A stretch of 64,000 nt of DNA from Calothrix sp. PCC 7103 (GTDB lineage Bacteria > Cyanobacteriota > Cyanobacteriia > Cyanobacteriales > Nostocaceae): positions 978,604 to 1,042,603 of the forward strand of contig NZ_KB217483.1 of NCBI RefSeq assembly GCF_000331305.1, written 5' to 3'. Within the stretch, counting starts at the first letter, position 1. Each line of letters starts with the position of its first letter. Of the stretch, positions 26,989 through 35,037 are shown in pieces. The notes under the pieces are model-generated. The model had not been told where the DNA came from. It was given only the letters and a program-made list of their open reading frames with translations, and did no database searches. Both the position numbers and the translations under genes were made by a program.

Positions 26989-27267
26989 TCATAATAAACG
27001 CTTAAGTTGCTTATATACTTCATCATCGTTACGCTTTCCTACTAAAATTACCTCAACCAAATCCGCATCAGTATCAAATCGGTAAACAATACGATATTCC
27101 CCCGAATCTACACGATAATATCCTGTATAACCAGCTAATTCCTTGTAATCAGTAGGTAAAGGGTCAACATTCAACGACATAACTTTTTTGGCAATCTGGG
27201 CAGCAATTTTTGGCTGTAAACCCTTGATAAACTCAAGAACTGTCTCTAAACCGTCAAGTTTCGCCAT
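26989..27267 (-). CDS. RelE/ParE-family toxin
   Basis: A 92-residue protein of the RelE/ParE fold, probably an mRNA interferase or gyrase poison held in check by the upstream antitoxin. Visible features are an N-terminal helix pair (GLQPKIAAQIAKKVMSLN), the core GYTGYYRVDSGEYRIVYRFD with the conserved GxYRIxY strand, and VILVGKRNDDEVYKQLKR with the typical VGHR/GKRxxxxY end. I chose ATG 27267 because it starts one base after the antitoxin stop; upstream ATG codons lie inside the antitoxin gene. Confidence 0.88.
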   Translation of the reverse strand: MAKLDGLETVLEFIKGLQPKIAAQIAKKVMSLNVDPLPTDYKELAGYTGYYRVDSGEYRIVYRFDTDADLVEVILVGKRNDDEVYKQLKRLL

Positions 27268-27268
27268 A

Positions 27269-27547
27269 CTATAAACTATCATTATCAAGCGCAGCCAGTC
27301 GCTTGAGTTCCGCCATAAAATTTTCTGTGCCAACCATCTGAGAGTTGGATAATGCAGATTGAGCTTGTTGTCCTAGAATTAAATCTTCAAGTTGGGTAAG
27401 TCTATCCATCAGTTTTTCGTAATTTTCAACTGACATGATAACATAGCTCTTCTGTGATTCTTCCGTCAGCAAAACAGGTTCAACAGCAGCTCGATTTAAA
27501 ACTTCGCTATTGGTTTCTTGAATTTCTTGAACAGAAAAGCGCTGCAT
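27269..27547 (-). CDS. Phd/YefM-type antitoxin
   Basis: A 92-residue protein whose N-terminal MQRFSVQEIQETNSEVLNRA and VLLTEESQKSYVIMSVENYE match the Phd/YefM DNA-binding antitoxin fold. The C-terminal ~40 residues are an acidic, helix-forming tail that would wrap the toxin. It precedes the toxin with a one-base gap. The pair should autoregulate. It lies between exbD and the siderophore importer operon. Confidence 0.85.
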   Translation of the reverse strand: MQRFSVQEIQETNSEVLNRAAVEPVLLTEESQKSYVIMSVENYEKLMDRLTQLEDLILGQQAQSALSNSQMVGTENFMAELKRLAALDNDSL

Positions 27548-27742
27548 TTTTCTAACTTTCCCATAAATTTATAAACCCATTGTACTGTATTCGTCCGGTG
27601 ATTGCTCGATGTCCTGTGCCAATGGCGCTCTAGTACTTAATGGAGGTCGGAAGTGATCTCTCAGTGCCATATAACCCTCTGCCTGCGTTCCATTACTAAT
27701 GCAATTGTATCATAATTTTTTTATCTAATATATTATCTAAAA

Positions 27743-28570
27743 TTACCTATCCGTTACATCCGTTACATCCGTTGCCAACTTTCTTGCCTTTCCTCCAATT
27801 GGTACACACATTGGTGTCCCCGCTACTGGGTCAGGTACAACTCGACATTCCAAACCAAATACTTTTAAAACCATTTCTTGTGTCATCACAACTTCTGGTC
27901 TACCTGCTGCAAAAATTGTGCCCCCTTTAACAGCAACAAGATAATCAGCATAGCGACAAGCTTGATTTAAATCGTGCAGCACCATTACAATTGTTCGCTG
28001 TTGATTTTGGTTCAAATCATATAATAAATCTAATACTTCAATTTGGTGTGCCAAATCTAAAAACGTAGTCGGTTCATCCAATAGTAAAATATTTGTGTCC
28101 TGCGCTAATGCCATTGCAATCCACGCGCGTTGTCTTTGTCCACCAGATAAGGTGTCTAATTCACGTTCACCAAGTTCTTTTATTCCAGTTGTCTCTAAAG
28201 CTACTTCTACCAAGCGTTCATCTTCTTTTGTCCATTGTTGTAACCAGTTTTGATACGGAAAACGTCCGCAAGCTACTAAGTCGCGAACTGTTAGACCTTC
28301 CGGCGCCACTGGTCCTTGAGTGAGTATTCCTAACTGTTTTGCGACATCTTTAGTAGATAATTTAAATATATCTGCTGAATTTAAATATACTGTACCATTA
28401 CTAGGTTTAAGTAATCTTGCTAATCCACGTAATAATGTAGATTTGCCACAACCGTTGGCGCCAACTAATGCTGTGATTTGTCCTTGGGGTATGGTCAAAT
28501 CAAGATTTTTGATAATTGTAGCGTTATCATAACCAAGAGTTAGATTATTTGCTGTTATTAAGTTTGACAT
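27743..28570 (-). CDS. Fe-siderophore ABC transporter ATP-binding protein (FecE/FepC-like)
   Basis: A 275-residue ATPase for ferri-siderophore or heme/B12-type import. Walker [11 protein letters not shown]-loop [10 protein letters not shown], signature [17 protein letters not shown] (typical for FecE), Walker [13 protein letters not shown] and switch His [15 protein letters not shown] are all present. The start follows the permease stop by three bases, so it is the third gene of a permease-permease-ATPase operon. The last residues, [10 protein letters not shown], are encoded by a GGATGTAAC repeat and replace the usual ending. It could also serve the BtuC-like permease at 38526, which has no ATPase. 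Confidence 0.93.
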   Translation of the reverse strand: MSNLITANNLTLGYDNATIIKNLDLTIPQGQITALVGANGCGKSTLLRGLARLLKPSNGTVYLNSADIFKLSTKDVAKQLGILTQGPVAPEGLTVRDLVACGRFPYQNWLQQWTKEDERLVEVALETTGIKELGERELDTLSGGQRQRAWIAMALAQDTNILLLDEPTTFLDLAHQIEVLDLLYDLNQNQQRTIVMVLHDLNQACRYADYLVAVKGGTIFAAGRPEVVMTQEMVLKVFGLECRVVPDPVAGTPMCVPIGGKARKLATDVTDVTDR

Positions 28571-28573
28571 GTT

Positions 28574-29617
28574 TTATAAAGATTTACGACTTTTGACTAA
28601 TAAATACACAAAATACGGTGCCCCAATAACAGCGGTGACGATACCACAAGGCAATTCTATCGGAGCAAAAATAGTACGCCCAATAAAATCAGATAGTACT
28701 ACAATCATGGCGCCTGTTACTCCTGCGACTGGAATTAAACCTTGATGATTTGCACCAACTAACTGCCGCGCGATGTGAGGAGCAATTAAACCGATAAAAC
28801 CAATTGTTCCAGCGGTTGCAATTGCTGCTCCAGAAAGTGCTGCACTAATTAATAGTAAAAAACTGCGTTGCCATTCCACCCGACTACCTAACCCTTTAGC
28901 AATATCATCTCCTAAGTTTAAAGTATTCAATTGCGGCGCCTTCATTATAGATAAAGGTACAAATACAACTATCCAAGGTAGTAAAGAAAAAACCTGCTCC
29001 CAAGTTCGACCATAAACACTACCCGCTAACCAAACCAAAGCTTGACTGACATCATATATATTACCGAATGTCACCATCAAACTAGTAAAAGCACTTGCAA
29101 CAGCGGCAATTCCCACACCAATCAAAATTAATTTAATGGGATGAGTTCCTTTATCCCATGCCAATAAATAAATTAATAAAGAAGTCAGTAACGCACCAGC
29201 AAAGGCAGATAATGGTAAAACTCCTACAGGAAAGCTAGGTAATAGTACTATTAAACTAACAGCCGCTAGACTGGCGCCTGCGTTTACACCAATAATGCCA
29301 GGATCAGCTAAAGGATTTTTAGTTAAACCTTGCATAATTGTTCCAGAAATTGCCAGTGCTACACCCACTAAGCAAGCTATTAATGTTCTCGGTAATCTTA
29401 AGGTATTAATTACAAACGCATAATCAGGGTTTCCCGTATCTATTCCTAATACAGTTTTAATTACAATCAACGGTGGAGTCGGGTATTCTCCAACGGAGGT
29501 ATTAATTACCATTGCCGCAAGAGTAATTACTGTCAAAATCATAAATATACCGGGAACTTGGCGTTGCAATCTCAAGGAAATACCAAGTTTGGGAGAACGA
29601 ATAACTAGTGATTTCAC
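28574..29617 (-). CDS. Fe-siderophore ABC permease (FecD/FepG-like)
   Basis: A 347-residue permease of the FecCD family with about ten helices. LRLPRTLIACLVGVALAISG, GLTKNPLADPGIIGVNAGA and IGFIGLIAPHIARQLVGAN are the family's conserved blocks; the last is the loop that contacts the ATPase. The start overlaps the end of the preceding permease by four bases (ATGA), so the two are coupled and probably form the heterodimeric channel. Confidence 0.92.
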   Translation of the reverse strand: MKSLVIRSPKLGISLRLQRQVPGIFMILTVITLAAMVINTSVGEYPTPPLIVIKTVLGIDTGNPDYAFVINTLRLPRTLIACLVGVALAISGTIMQGLTKNPLADPGIIGVNAGASLAAVSLIVLLPSFPVGVLPLSAFAGALLTSLLIYLLAWDKGTHPIKLILIGVGIAAVASAFTSLMVTFGNIYDVSQALVWLAGSVYGRTWEQVFSLLPWIVVFVPLSIMKAPQLNTLNLGDDIAKGLGSRVEWQRSFLLLISAALSGAAIATAGTIGFIGLIAPHIARQLVGANHQGLIPVAGVTGAMIVVLSDFIGRTIFAPIELPCGIVTAVIGAPYFVYLLVKSRKSL

Positions 29618-30645
29618 TTTTTCACCTTCTTTTTCGCTAGATAAACAAAGAACGGCGCTCCAACTAAAGCGGTCATAACTCCAACGGGAATTTCTTGGGG
29701 TCTAATTACCAATCGTGCTAAGACATCAGAACCCAAAAGTAAGATTGCTCCAAAAATGGCACTATAAGGTAAAATCCAACGATAATCAGTGCCTACTATA
29801 AAACGAACAATATGAGGAACAACTAAACCAATAAATCCTATTGACCCAGCAGCAGCAACCGCAGCACCTTCTAAAAGTAGAACACTAACGGCGCCTGCAA
29901 TTTTTACCCATAAAGTTTGTTGCCCTAATCCTTTCGCCACATCCTCCCCAAGACTTAAAATTGTAATTTGTCTAGATAAGGCGAATGCGATTATCAAACC
30001 AATAATTATATAAGGCAGAATTTGAACAATAATGCCTTCATCAATACCAGCTAAAGACCCAGCAAGCCAAAAGCGAATTTCTTCTAAAGTGCGTTGACTG
30101 ACAATGAGAACACCTGTAGTTAACGAAGCAAGTAACGCACTCACAGCGGCGCCTGCAATAGTAAGATTGAGAGGTGTAACACCACTACGTCCCAACGATG
30201 CGAGGAAGTATACACTAAAAACAGTGACTCCGGCGCCTGCAAATGCATACCAAATATAGGTGCTTGGAGTTGAAGCACCAAACGCAAAAATACTAATTAC
30301 CACAGCAAACGCGGCGCCTGCATTAATACCTAAAATACCAGGGTCAGCAAGAGGGTTACGAGTTATACCTTGCATTATCGCACCAGCAGTAGCCATTGCG
30401 GCGCCTACCATCATGGCAATTATGGAACGTGGTAAGCGGACAGTTTGAATAATTAGGTGTTCTCTAGAACCATCAAACTCAGTAAAAGCACTTAATATTT
30501 GATTGAGCGGAATATCAGCGGCGCCGAACGAGACGCTAAAAACTAAACATACCAGGAGAGCAGTTGTCGCTAAAATTAAACCTCCAACAGGCAAACTTAG
30601 CGACGATAGAAAATTTCTCCCCAAAGATGAGGTTGATTTACTCAT
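29614..30645 (-). CDS. Fe-siderophore ABC permease (FecC/FepD-like)
   Basis: A 343-residue partner permease with the same block pattern (VRLPRSIIAMMVGAAMATAG, GITRNPLADPGILGINAGA, IGFIGLVVPHIVRFIVGTD). It is the first intact gene of the importer operon. On its 5' side lie only broken genes, an MFS exporter and the binding-protein fragment, so the operon has lost its dedicated receptor for substrate. An AT-rich stretch at about 30755-30780 (AATAAAAATTATCAATAAA) is weakly Fur-box-like. Many GGCGCC sites (at least six) fall inside this gene. Confidence 0.92.
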   Translation of the reverse strand: MSKSTSSLGRNFLSSLSLPVGGLILATTALLVCLVFSVSFGAADIPLNQILSAFTEFDGSREHLIIQTVRLPRSIIAMMVGAAMATAGAIMQGITRNPLADPGILGINAGAAFAVVISIFAFGASTPSTYIWYAFAGAGVTVFSVYFLASLGRSGVTPLNLTIAGAAVSALLASLTTGVLIVSQRTLEEIRFWLAGSLAGIDEGIIVQILPYIIIGLIIAFALSRQITILSLGEDVAKGLGQQTLWVKIAGAVSVLLLEGAAVAAAGSIGFIGLVVPHIVRFIVGTDYRWILPYSAIFGAILLLGSDVLARLVIRPQEIPVGVMTALVGAPFFVYLAKKKVKK

Positions 30646-30869
30646 TAATTATTGAGAATTACTTTTAAGTCACCTACTATATTAAATACCATAACTTCTC
30701 ATTAATTTGAATACATAACGGTGCAATATCACAACAAAATCAAAAAATAAAAATAATAATAAAAATTATCAATAAACTGTGATATTACGTTTTTCAGCGC
30801 AGAGTACATAGAGAAAAGAGGAGGTAAGAGTTCAAGAGGCGCCTCCATCCGACCTGTTGATAGCAGCAT

Positions 30870-32169
30870 TTAACACGAGCGTTCAACATGATCATGGTCT
30901 GGAAGAGTTTCTACATTTCGCAGTGTAGGAAAAGCATATCCAATCAACCCAACGAGCAATAAAGTAAGCGAAGAGATAACATAGAGTAGTGCCATTCCGG
31001 CGCCTTTACCAACAAACACCAAATACGGTGCCTAACCAGGGTGCAAGTTGACCTCCTGGCATCATAGCTGGTTCAAAGATATTATCAGCAAGCGAACTAG
31101 CGATAAAAATTGCAATTTCTGAAAAAGTTTGTTGAATACAAGACTCTGTAGCAAAGACTCGTCTTTGAACATCTGGTCTAATTTTACTAAGTAGAATGGC
31201 TGTGTTTGAACTAGTAAGCATGGGAAAATTTAGCGACGAACAAAACTGAGCAGGTCACCAAGTTATTAGTCCTTGAGATAACCCAAATATTGTTTTGCTA
31301 ACTCCAGCACCTATCATTCCTAAAAGAAAACCGTGAATACGGCGCCTAGAACCACCCCAAATGCTTAACAGTAATGTTCCTGTTACTCCACCTAACCCTG
31401 CTGCGGAAGAAATACTACCTAATACTTTTGCATTATTATCTGTACGTGCTAAAATCATTGGCGAAAATAAAGTGGCGCCGATATCGTGGGCAAACCAAAA
31501 TAAAGAACTAGCAGTTAAAAGTGTTAATAAGCTTGGAAGCGACATTAAGTAATGAAAACCAAAGAGAATACCTCGCCAAAATCCTGTATACTGAGATTGC
31601 TCAATAATTGTGGGTTGAGGTATATGTAACTTGATAATAGAAGCAATTGCAATTATAAAAGTAAATAGGTCAATTAATAATATGCCTGTTATATCGATAC
31701 TATAATATAGTACACCTGCTAACGCTGGAGCGATGATAATAGAGCCGTAATGAATAGCAGAATTCATACTGGTTGCACGGGTATAATGTTGTTTAGTTAC
31801 TAACAAGGAAATTGAAGCAGAATATGTCAGTGTTTGAATTTCAGTAGAGGCGCCTTTAATTGCTGCAATTATATAAAGATGCCAAACCTGTAATTGGTGA
31901 GTGGAGTATAGATAACAAATAAACAAAGTAGTAATAGCCGCGACTAAATCAGAAAATATAATGATATATTTACGGTTTACACGGTCTACGATTAGACCTG
32001 CTACTATAGTCATTAAAATACTGGGTATCAAGCTAAAAAAGTTTAGTAAAGCTAATGTTGTTACTTTGTTTGTTATTTCTCATGCCCAAATATTGATAGC
32101 AAAAGATGTCATATAGCTACCCATATTAGATACTAACTGACCAAACCAAATAATTAAGAAAGTACGCAT
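30870..32169 (-). pseudogene. MFS transporter (siderophore-exporter-like), multiply broken
   Basis: Read from ATG 32169 (MRTFLIIWFGQLVSNMGSYM) the frame resembles the cyanobacterial MFS exporters near siderophore genes. An in-frame TGA at 32080-32082 falls where the family has Trp (IWA-stop-EITNKVTTLALL). The middle (VDRVNRKYIIIFSDLVAAIT, FTAVGLGGVTGTLLLSIWGG-like) is open from 32031 to 31258. A second in-frame TGA is at 31255-31257 (ITW-stop-PAQFCSSLNFP). A frameshift near 31015 separates GTVFGV from GKGAGMALLYVISS, and the last frame ends RNVETLPDHDHVERSC. The gene has three lesions and should not make a full protein. Confidence 0.85.
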
Positions 32170-32301
32170 ATTGTATGCCTAATTATTAATTTTTATTAAA
32201 TATTTAAACAAATCATCTAATATTGCATCCAGAATAATTTCGTCTGAGACTATTTTAATTAAAATATTTGTAATATGGCATTTTTTTATCAAATATAAAT
32301 T

Positions 32302-32732
32302 TTATGTTCCTGATGGTAAGTATTTAAACAAATCATCCAATATCTTATTAGCTCCTGATATCCCGAACGAACGCCAATTTTCTTGACTGACAACATAAGC
32401 TCGATTATTTTTGAATGCGTTTAAATTACTAAATATCGGATTTTCAAAATAAAAGCTTGACGTTTTTCTGTCTACATCAACAATAAATAAAACATCATAA
32501 TCGTATTCATTAATGGTTTCTATACTGAGATTCCACTCACCATAAGGCACAAATTTATGACGCAGCCCAATATCAGTTAAAATATGGGAAATCATATCGC
32601 TTTTAGTAATTGTCCAAATATAACCCTCACCATAAAAAATTACAGAAACCTTTATTTTATTCAACTGTTTTCCTAAACGTTTTCTTAATTGTTTAATTCG
32701 CTTCTGGTATTGTTCTAAAACTTCTTCTGCTT
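32302..32732 (-). pseudogene. Fe-siderophore substrate-binding protein, C-terminal fragment
   Basis: The open frame ending in FKYLPSGT reads from EEVLEQYQKRIKQLRKRLG through SVIFYGEGYIWTITKSDMIS to NLNAFKNNRAYVVSQENWRS. This is the C-terminal lobe of FecB/FhuD-like periplasmic binding proteins. The N-terminal lobe, lipobox and start are gone. The coding frame is broken exactly at the IS-end palindrome 32733-32771. It is upstream of the FecCDE operon on the same strand and was probably that importer's binding protein. Confidence 0.8.
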
Positions 32733-32771
32733 GGCTCTTCCGTATTTTAGCACGTAAAATACGGAAGAGCC
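32733..32771. repeat. 39-bp palindrome made of two IS ends
   Basis: GGCTCTTCCGTATTTTA-GCACG-TAAAATACGGAAGAGCC is a perfect 17-bp inverted repeat with a five-base loop. The outer 12 bases are identical to the terminal repeat of the ISL3 element 130 bases away. It is followed by CTTTTT on the plus strand, so it has the form of an intrinsic terminator. It interrupts the binding-protein remnant. Confidence 0.85.
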
Positions 32772-32902
32772 CTTTTTACAAGATTGGCGTATAGGCGCCT
32801 GTTTAAGTATATTTAGTGTTATTTCACTGAGTATACTTGTAAGTTTACGTCCGCTTGCAATTATACCTTGGACTAATTATCGTCAAGTGAGTGCAGAATT
32901 TT

Positions 32903-34219
32903 GGCTCTTCGGTAATTAACGTGCTATAATGTTAAGATAATTATCTTATATTTCAGTAAAATTAGTTATGAAAAGGGTTTTGACTGAGCTGTTAAATTTA
33001 TCTGAAGTAGTAGTAGAATCCAGTCTACAAGAGGGTAAAACCTTAATTTTATCAGTAACTAAAAAGACTAAAACTGCGGTATGCCCACAGTGCGGTAAAG
33101 AGTCGCATCATTTACACCAAAATCAAAATTACTTAATAAAAGATTTACCGATGGGAGATAAAGAAGTAATACTAAACATAAATAGGCGAAGATTTAAATG
33201 TAAAAAATGTCGTAAAACATTTAACGAAGAACTCGATTTTGTAGGAGTAAGAAGAAAATATACGCATCGTTATGCGGAAAATGTTATTAAACAACTTATT
33301 AATAGCGATGTAAGTAATGTAGCCAAAAATAATGGATTAAGTGAAGAAGAAGTTTATTCGATGCTTGAAGATATAGTTAAAGATATTTTACCAATAAATG
33401 TTAGCAATTTGAGGAGATTAGGAATAGATGAAATAAGTTTAGTTAAAGGTCAAGGTAAATTTATTGTGGTGCTTGTAGATATAGATTCAGGAAAATTAAT
33501 AGGATTAGTAAAAGAGAGAAAACAAGTTGTAATAGAAAATGTGATGAAAATGTGGGGAGAAGAAGTTTTAGAACAAATAGAAGAAGTAAGTATAGATATG
33601 ACCGGAAATTATAAAAATTTAGTTGAGAAAATATGCTCAAACGCCGTTGTTACGGTGGATAGATTCCATGTTACCAAATTAATACATGAAGAGTTAAACC
33701 AAGCCAGAATAGCAGAAAAAAAAGCAGCTTTAGAGTTAAACATTGAATCGAGAGAAAAAGTATTTGATAGTTTAAAAGGTAATAAATATACAATTTTAAA
33801 AGCAGAAGAAAACCTCACTGATAAACAAAAAATAAAATTAGATATAATTAGAGAAGCATCTCCTTTAATAGCAACAATGCATTCATTCAAAGAAGAATTT
33901 ACCTGCGGTACACTCCGTGAACGCAATTTATTTGATACGAGTGAAGACCCAGGAACAGGAATATTAGGGCTACTTGATTGGCTAGAAAAAGCTGAACCTT
34001 ATTATCAAAAAAGTGTTAATACAATTAAACGATGGTTTGGAGAAGTAGCGGGATATTTTGATAACAAAACTACTAATGGTGTTGTAGAAGGAATTAATAA
34101 TAAATTGAAGCTAATAAAAAGAAGCGGATTTGGCTTTAAAAACTTCCGTAATTTTGAAATTAGAGCTTTGCTTTCTTGGCACTATGATGTTAATTTAGCA
34201 CGCTAAGTACGGAAGAGCC
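32903..34219 (+). mobile_element. ISL3-family insertion sequence (copy 2)
   Basis: Ends are GGCTCTTCGGTAATTAACGT at 32903 and, read inward from 34219, GGCTCTTCCGTACTTAGCGT, matching at 21 of 24 bases through CGTGCTA. A perfect 16-bp palindrome, TAAGATAATTATCTTA (32933-32948), lies just before the transposase and could be a promoter or binding site. No GGCGCC occurs in it. The flanks show no clear target duplication. Confidence 0.82.
32968..34206 (+). CDS. ISL3-family transposase (copy 2)
   Basis: A 412-residue transposase homologous to that at 16071-17318 but clearly diverged. It has CPQCGKESHHLHQNQNY and FKCKKCRKTF zinc-finger motifs, LRRLGIDEISLVKGQGKFIV (first Asp), VVTVDRFHVTKLIHEEL (second Asp) and TNGVVEGINNKLKLIKRSGF (Glu), ending FEIRALLSWHYDV. 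The frame is intact. It stops 13 bases inside the right terminal repeat, so gene and IS end overlap. Confidence 0.92.
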   Translation: MKRVLTELLNLSEVVVESSLQEGKTLILSVTKKTKTAVCPQCGKESHHLHQNQNYLIKDLPMGDKEVILNINRRRFKCKKCRKTFNEELDFVGVRRKYTHRYAENVIKQLINSDVSNVAKNNGLSEEEVYSMLEDIVKDILPINVSNLRRLGIDEISLVKGQGKFIVVLVDIDSGKLIGLVKERKQVVIENVMKMWGEEVLEQIEEVSIDMTGNYKNLVEKICSNAVVTVDRFHVTKLIHEELNQARIAEKKAALELNIESREKVFDSLKGNKYTILKAEENLTDKQKIKLDIIREASPLIATMHSFKEEFTCGTLRERNLFDTSEDPGTGILGLLDWLEKAEPYYQKSVNTIKRWFGEVAGYFDNKTTNGVVEGINNKLKLIKRSGFGFKNFRNFEIRALLSWHYDVNLAR

Positions 34220-34412
34220 AAATCTTTTAGATTCTTCACTGCGTTCAGAATGACATTTGAGATTTTCTGTGTTCAGAATTACATTTGTGGGATAAGCTTG
34301 TAAATCCGTATGGAATTGGACAAAATCCTTTTAGGATAGGCGCCTCTAAAGTAATATCCGTTATGATGTACCTAGACTACTTGCGATTTCTTCCTAGTAA
34401 ACGGTAACAGCT

Positions 34413-35000
34413 ATGGATACATTGACTTTAAAAATTGTGTTCTTTGCAGGTATTGTACTTTTTTTCTTTATCCGGTACCCCTATCAACAGCAAAATAAGA
34501 AAAATCAAATAACGGACGATAGGAAAACGAGTCAAGAAAAGTTTTTGTTGGTTCTTGTCTTTCTAGGAATGTTACTTATACCTAATATCTATGTTTTTTC
34601 ACCTTTACTTAGCTTTGCTGATTATCAATTACCTGAAACGGTAAGTATTGTTGGCATTTTGTTATACGCAATATCAATGTACTTGTTTTGGAAGTCTCAC
34701 CATGATTTAGGTCAAAATTGGTCTCCAAGTTTAGAGATGAGAGCAGAACATACTTTAATTACAAATGGTATTTACAAAAGTATTCGCCATCCTATGTATA
34801 CTTCCGTTTGGTTATGGTGTTTGGCACAAGCTTTATTATTACCTAACTATATAGCAGGATTTTCTGGAATTACCTCTTTTGCTATATTATATTTTCTCCG
34901 GGTTAGTAATGAAGAAAAAATGATGCTTGACCAATTTGGTGATGAATATCAAAGTTATATGCAAAGCACTGGTCGAGTTTTACCTAAATTATTCTTTTAA
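34413..35000 (+). CDS. Isoprenylcysteine methyltransferase (ICMT)-like membrane protein
   Basis: A 195-residue integral membrane protein with about four helices. The C-terminal block ITNGIYKSIRHPMYTSVWLW and EEKMMLDQFGDEYQSYMQST is the ICMT/PEMT signature, in which the RHPxY and E...Y residues bind S-adenosylmethionine. Bacterial members methylate lipids or small molecules rather than prenylated proteins. It is 37 bases upstream of an ABC transporter on the same strand; the intervening DNA is a GCAAAGGACGCAAAG repeat. A role in siderophore handling is possible only by context. Confidence 0.82.
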   Translation: MDTLTLKIVFFAGIVLFFFIRYPYQQQNKKNQITDDRKTSQEKFLLVLVFLGMLLIPNIYVFSPLLSFADYQLPETVSIVGILLYAISMYLFWKSHHDLGQNWSPSLEMRAEHTLITNGIYKSIRHPMYTSVWLWCLAQALLLPNYIAGFSGITSFAILYFLRVSNEEKMMLDQFGDEYQSYMQSTGRVLPKLFF

Positions 35001-35035
35001 AACGAACCGCAAAGGACGCAAAGGACGCAAAGAAA
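35001..35035. repeat. GCAAAGGACGCAAAGGACGCAAAG intergenic repeat
   Basis: The short direct repeat (CCGCAAAGGACGCAAAGGAC) belongs to the family also seen as a hairpin at 20392-20441. It fills nearly the whole gap between the methyltransferase and the ABC transporter and probably provides the latter's ribosome-binding region. Confidence 0.6.
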
Positions 35036-35037
35036 TA

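Noticed and set aside
32933-32948. TAAGATAATTATCTTA as a Fur/Zur site
   Set aside because: It is a perfect palindrome, but lies inside the IS between its end and the transposase start and lacks the one-base centre; more likely an IS promoter or transposase site.
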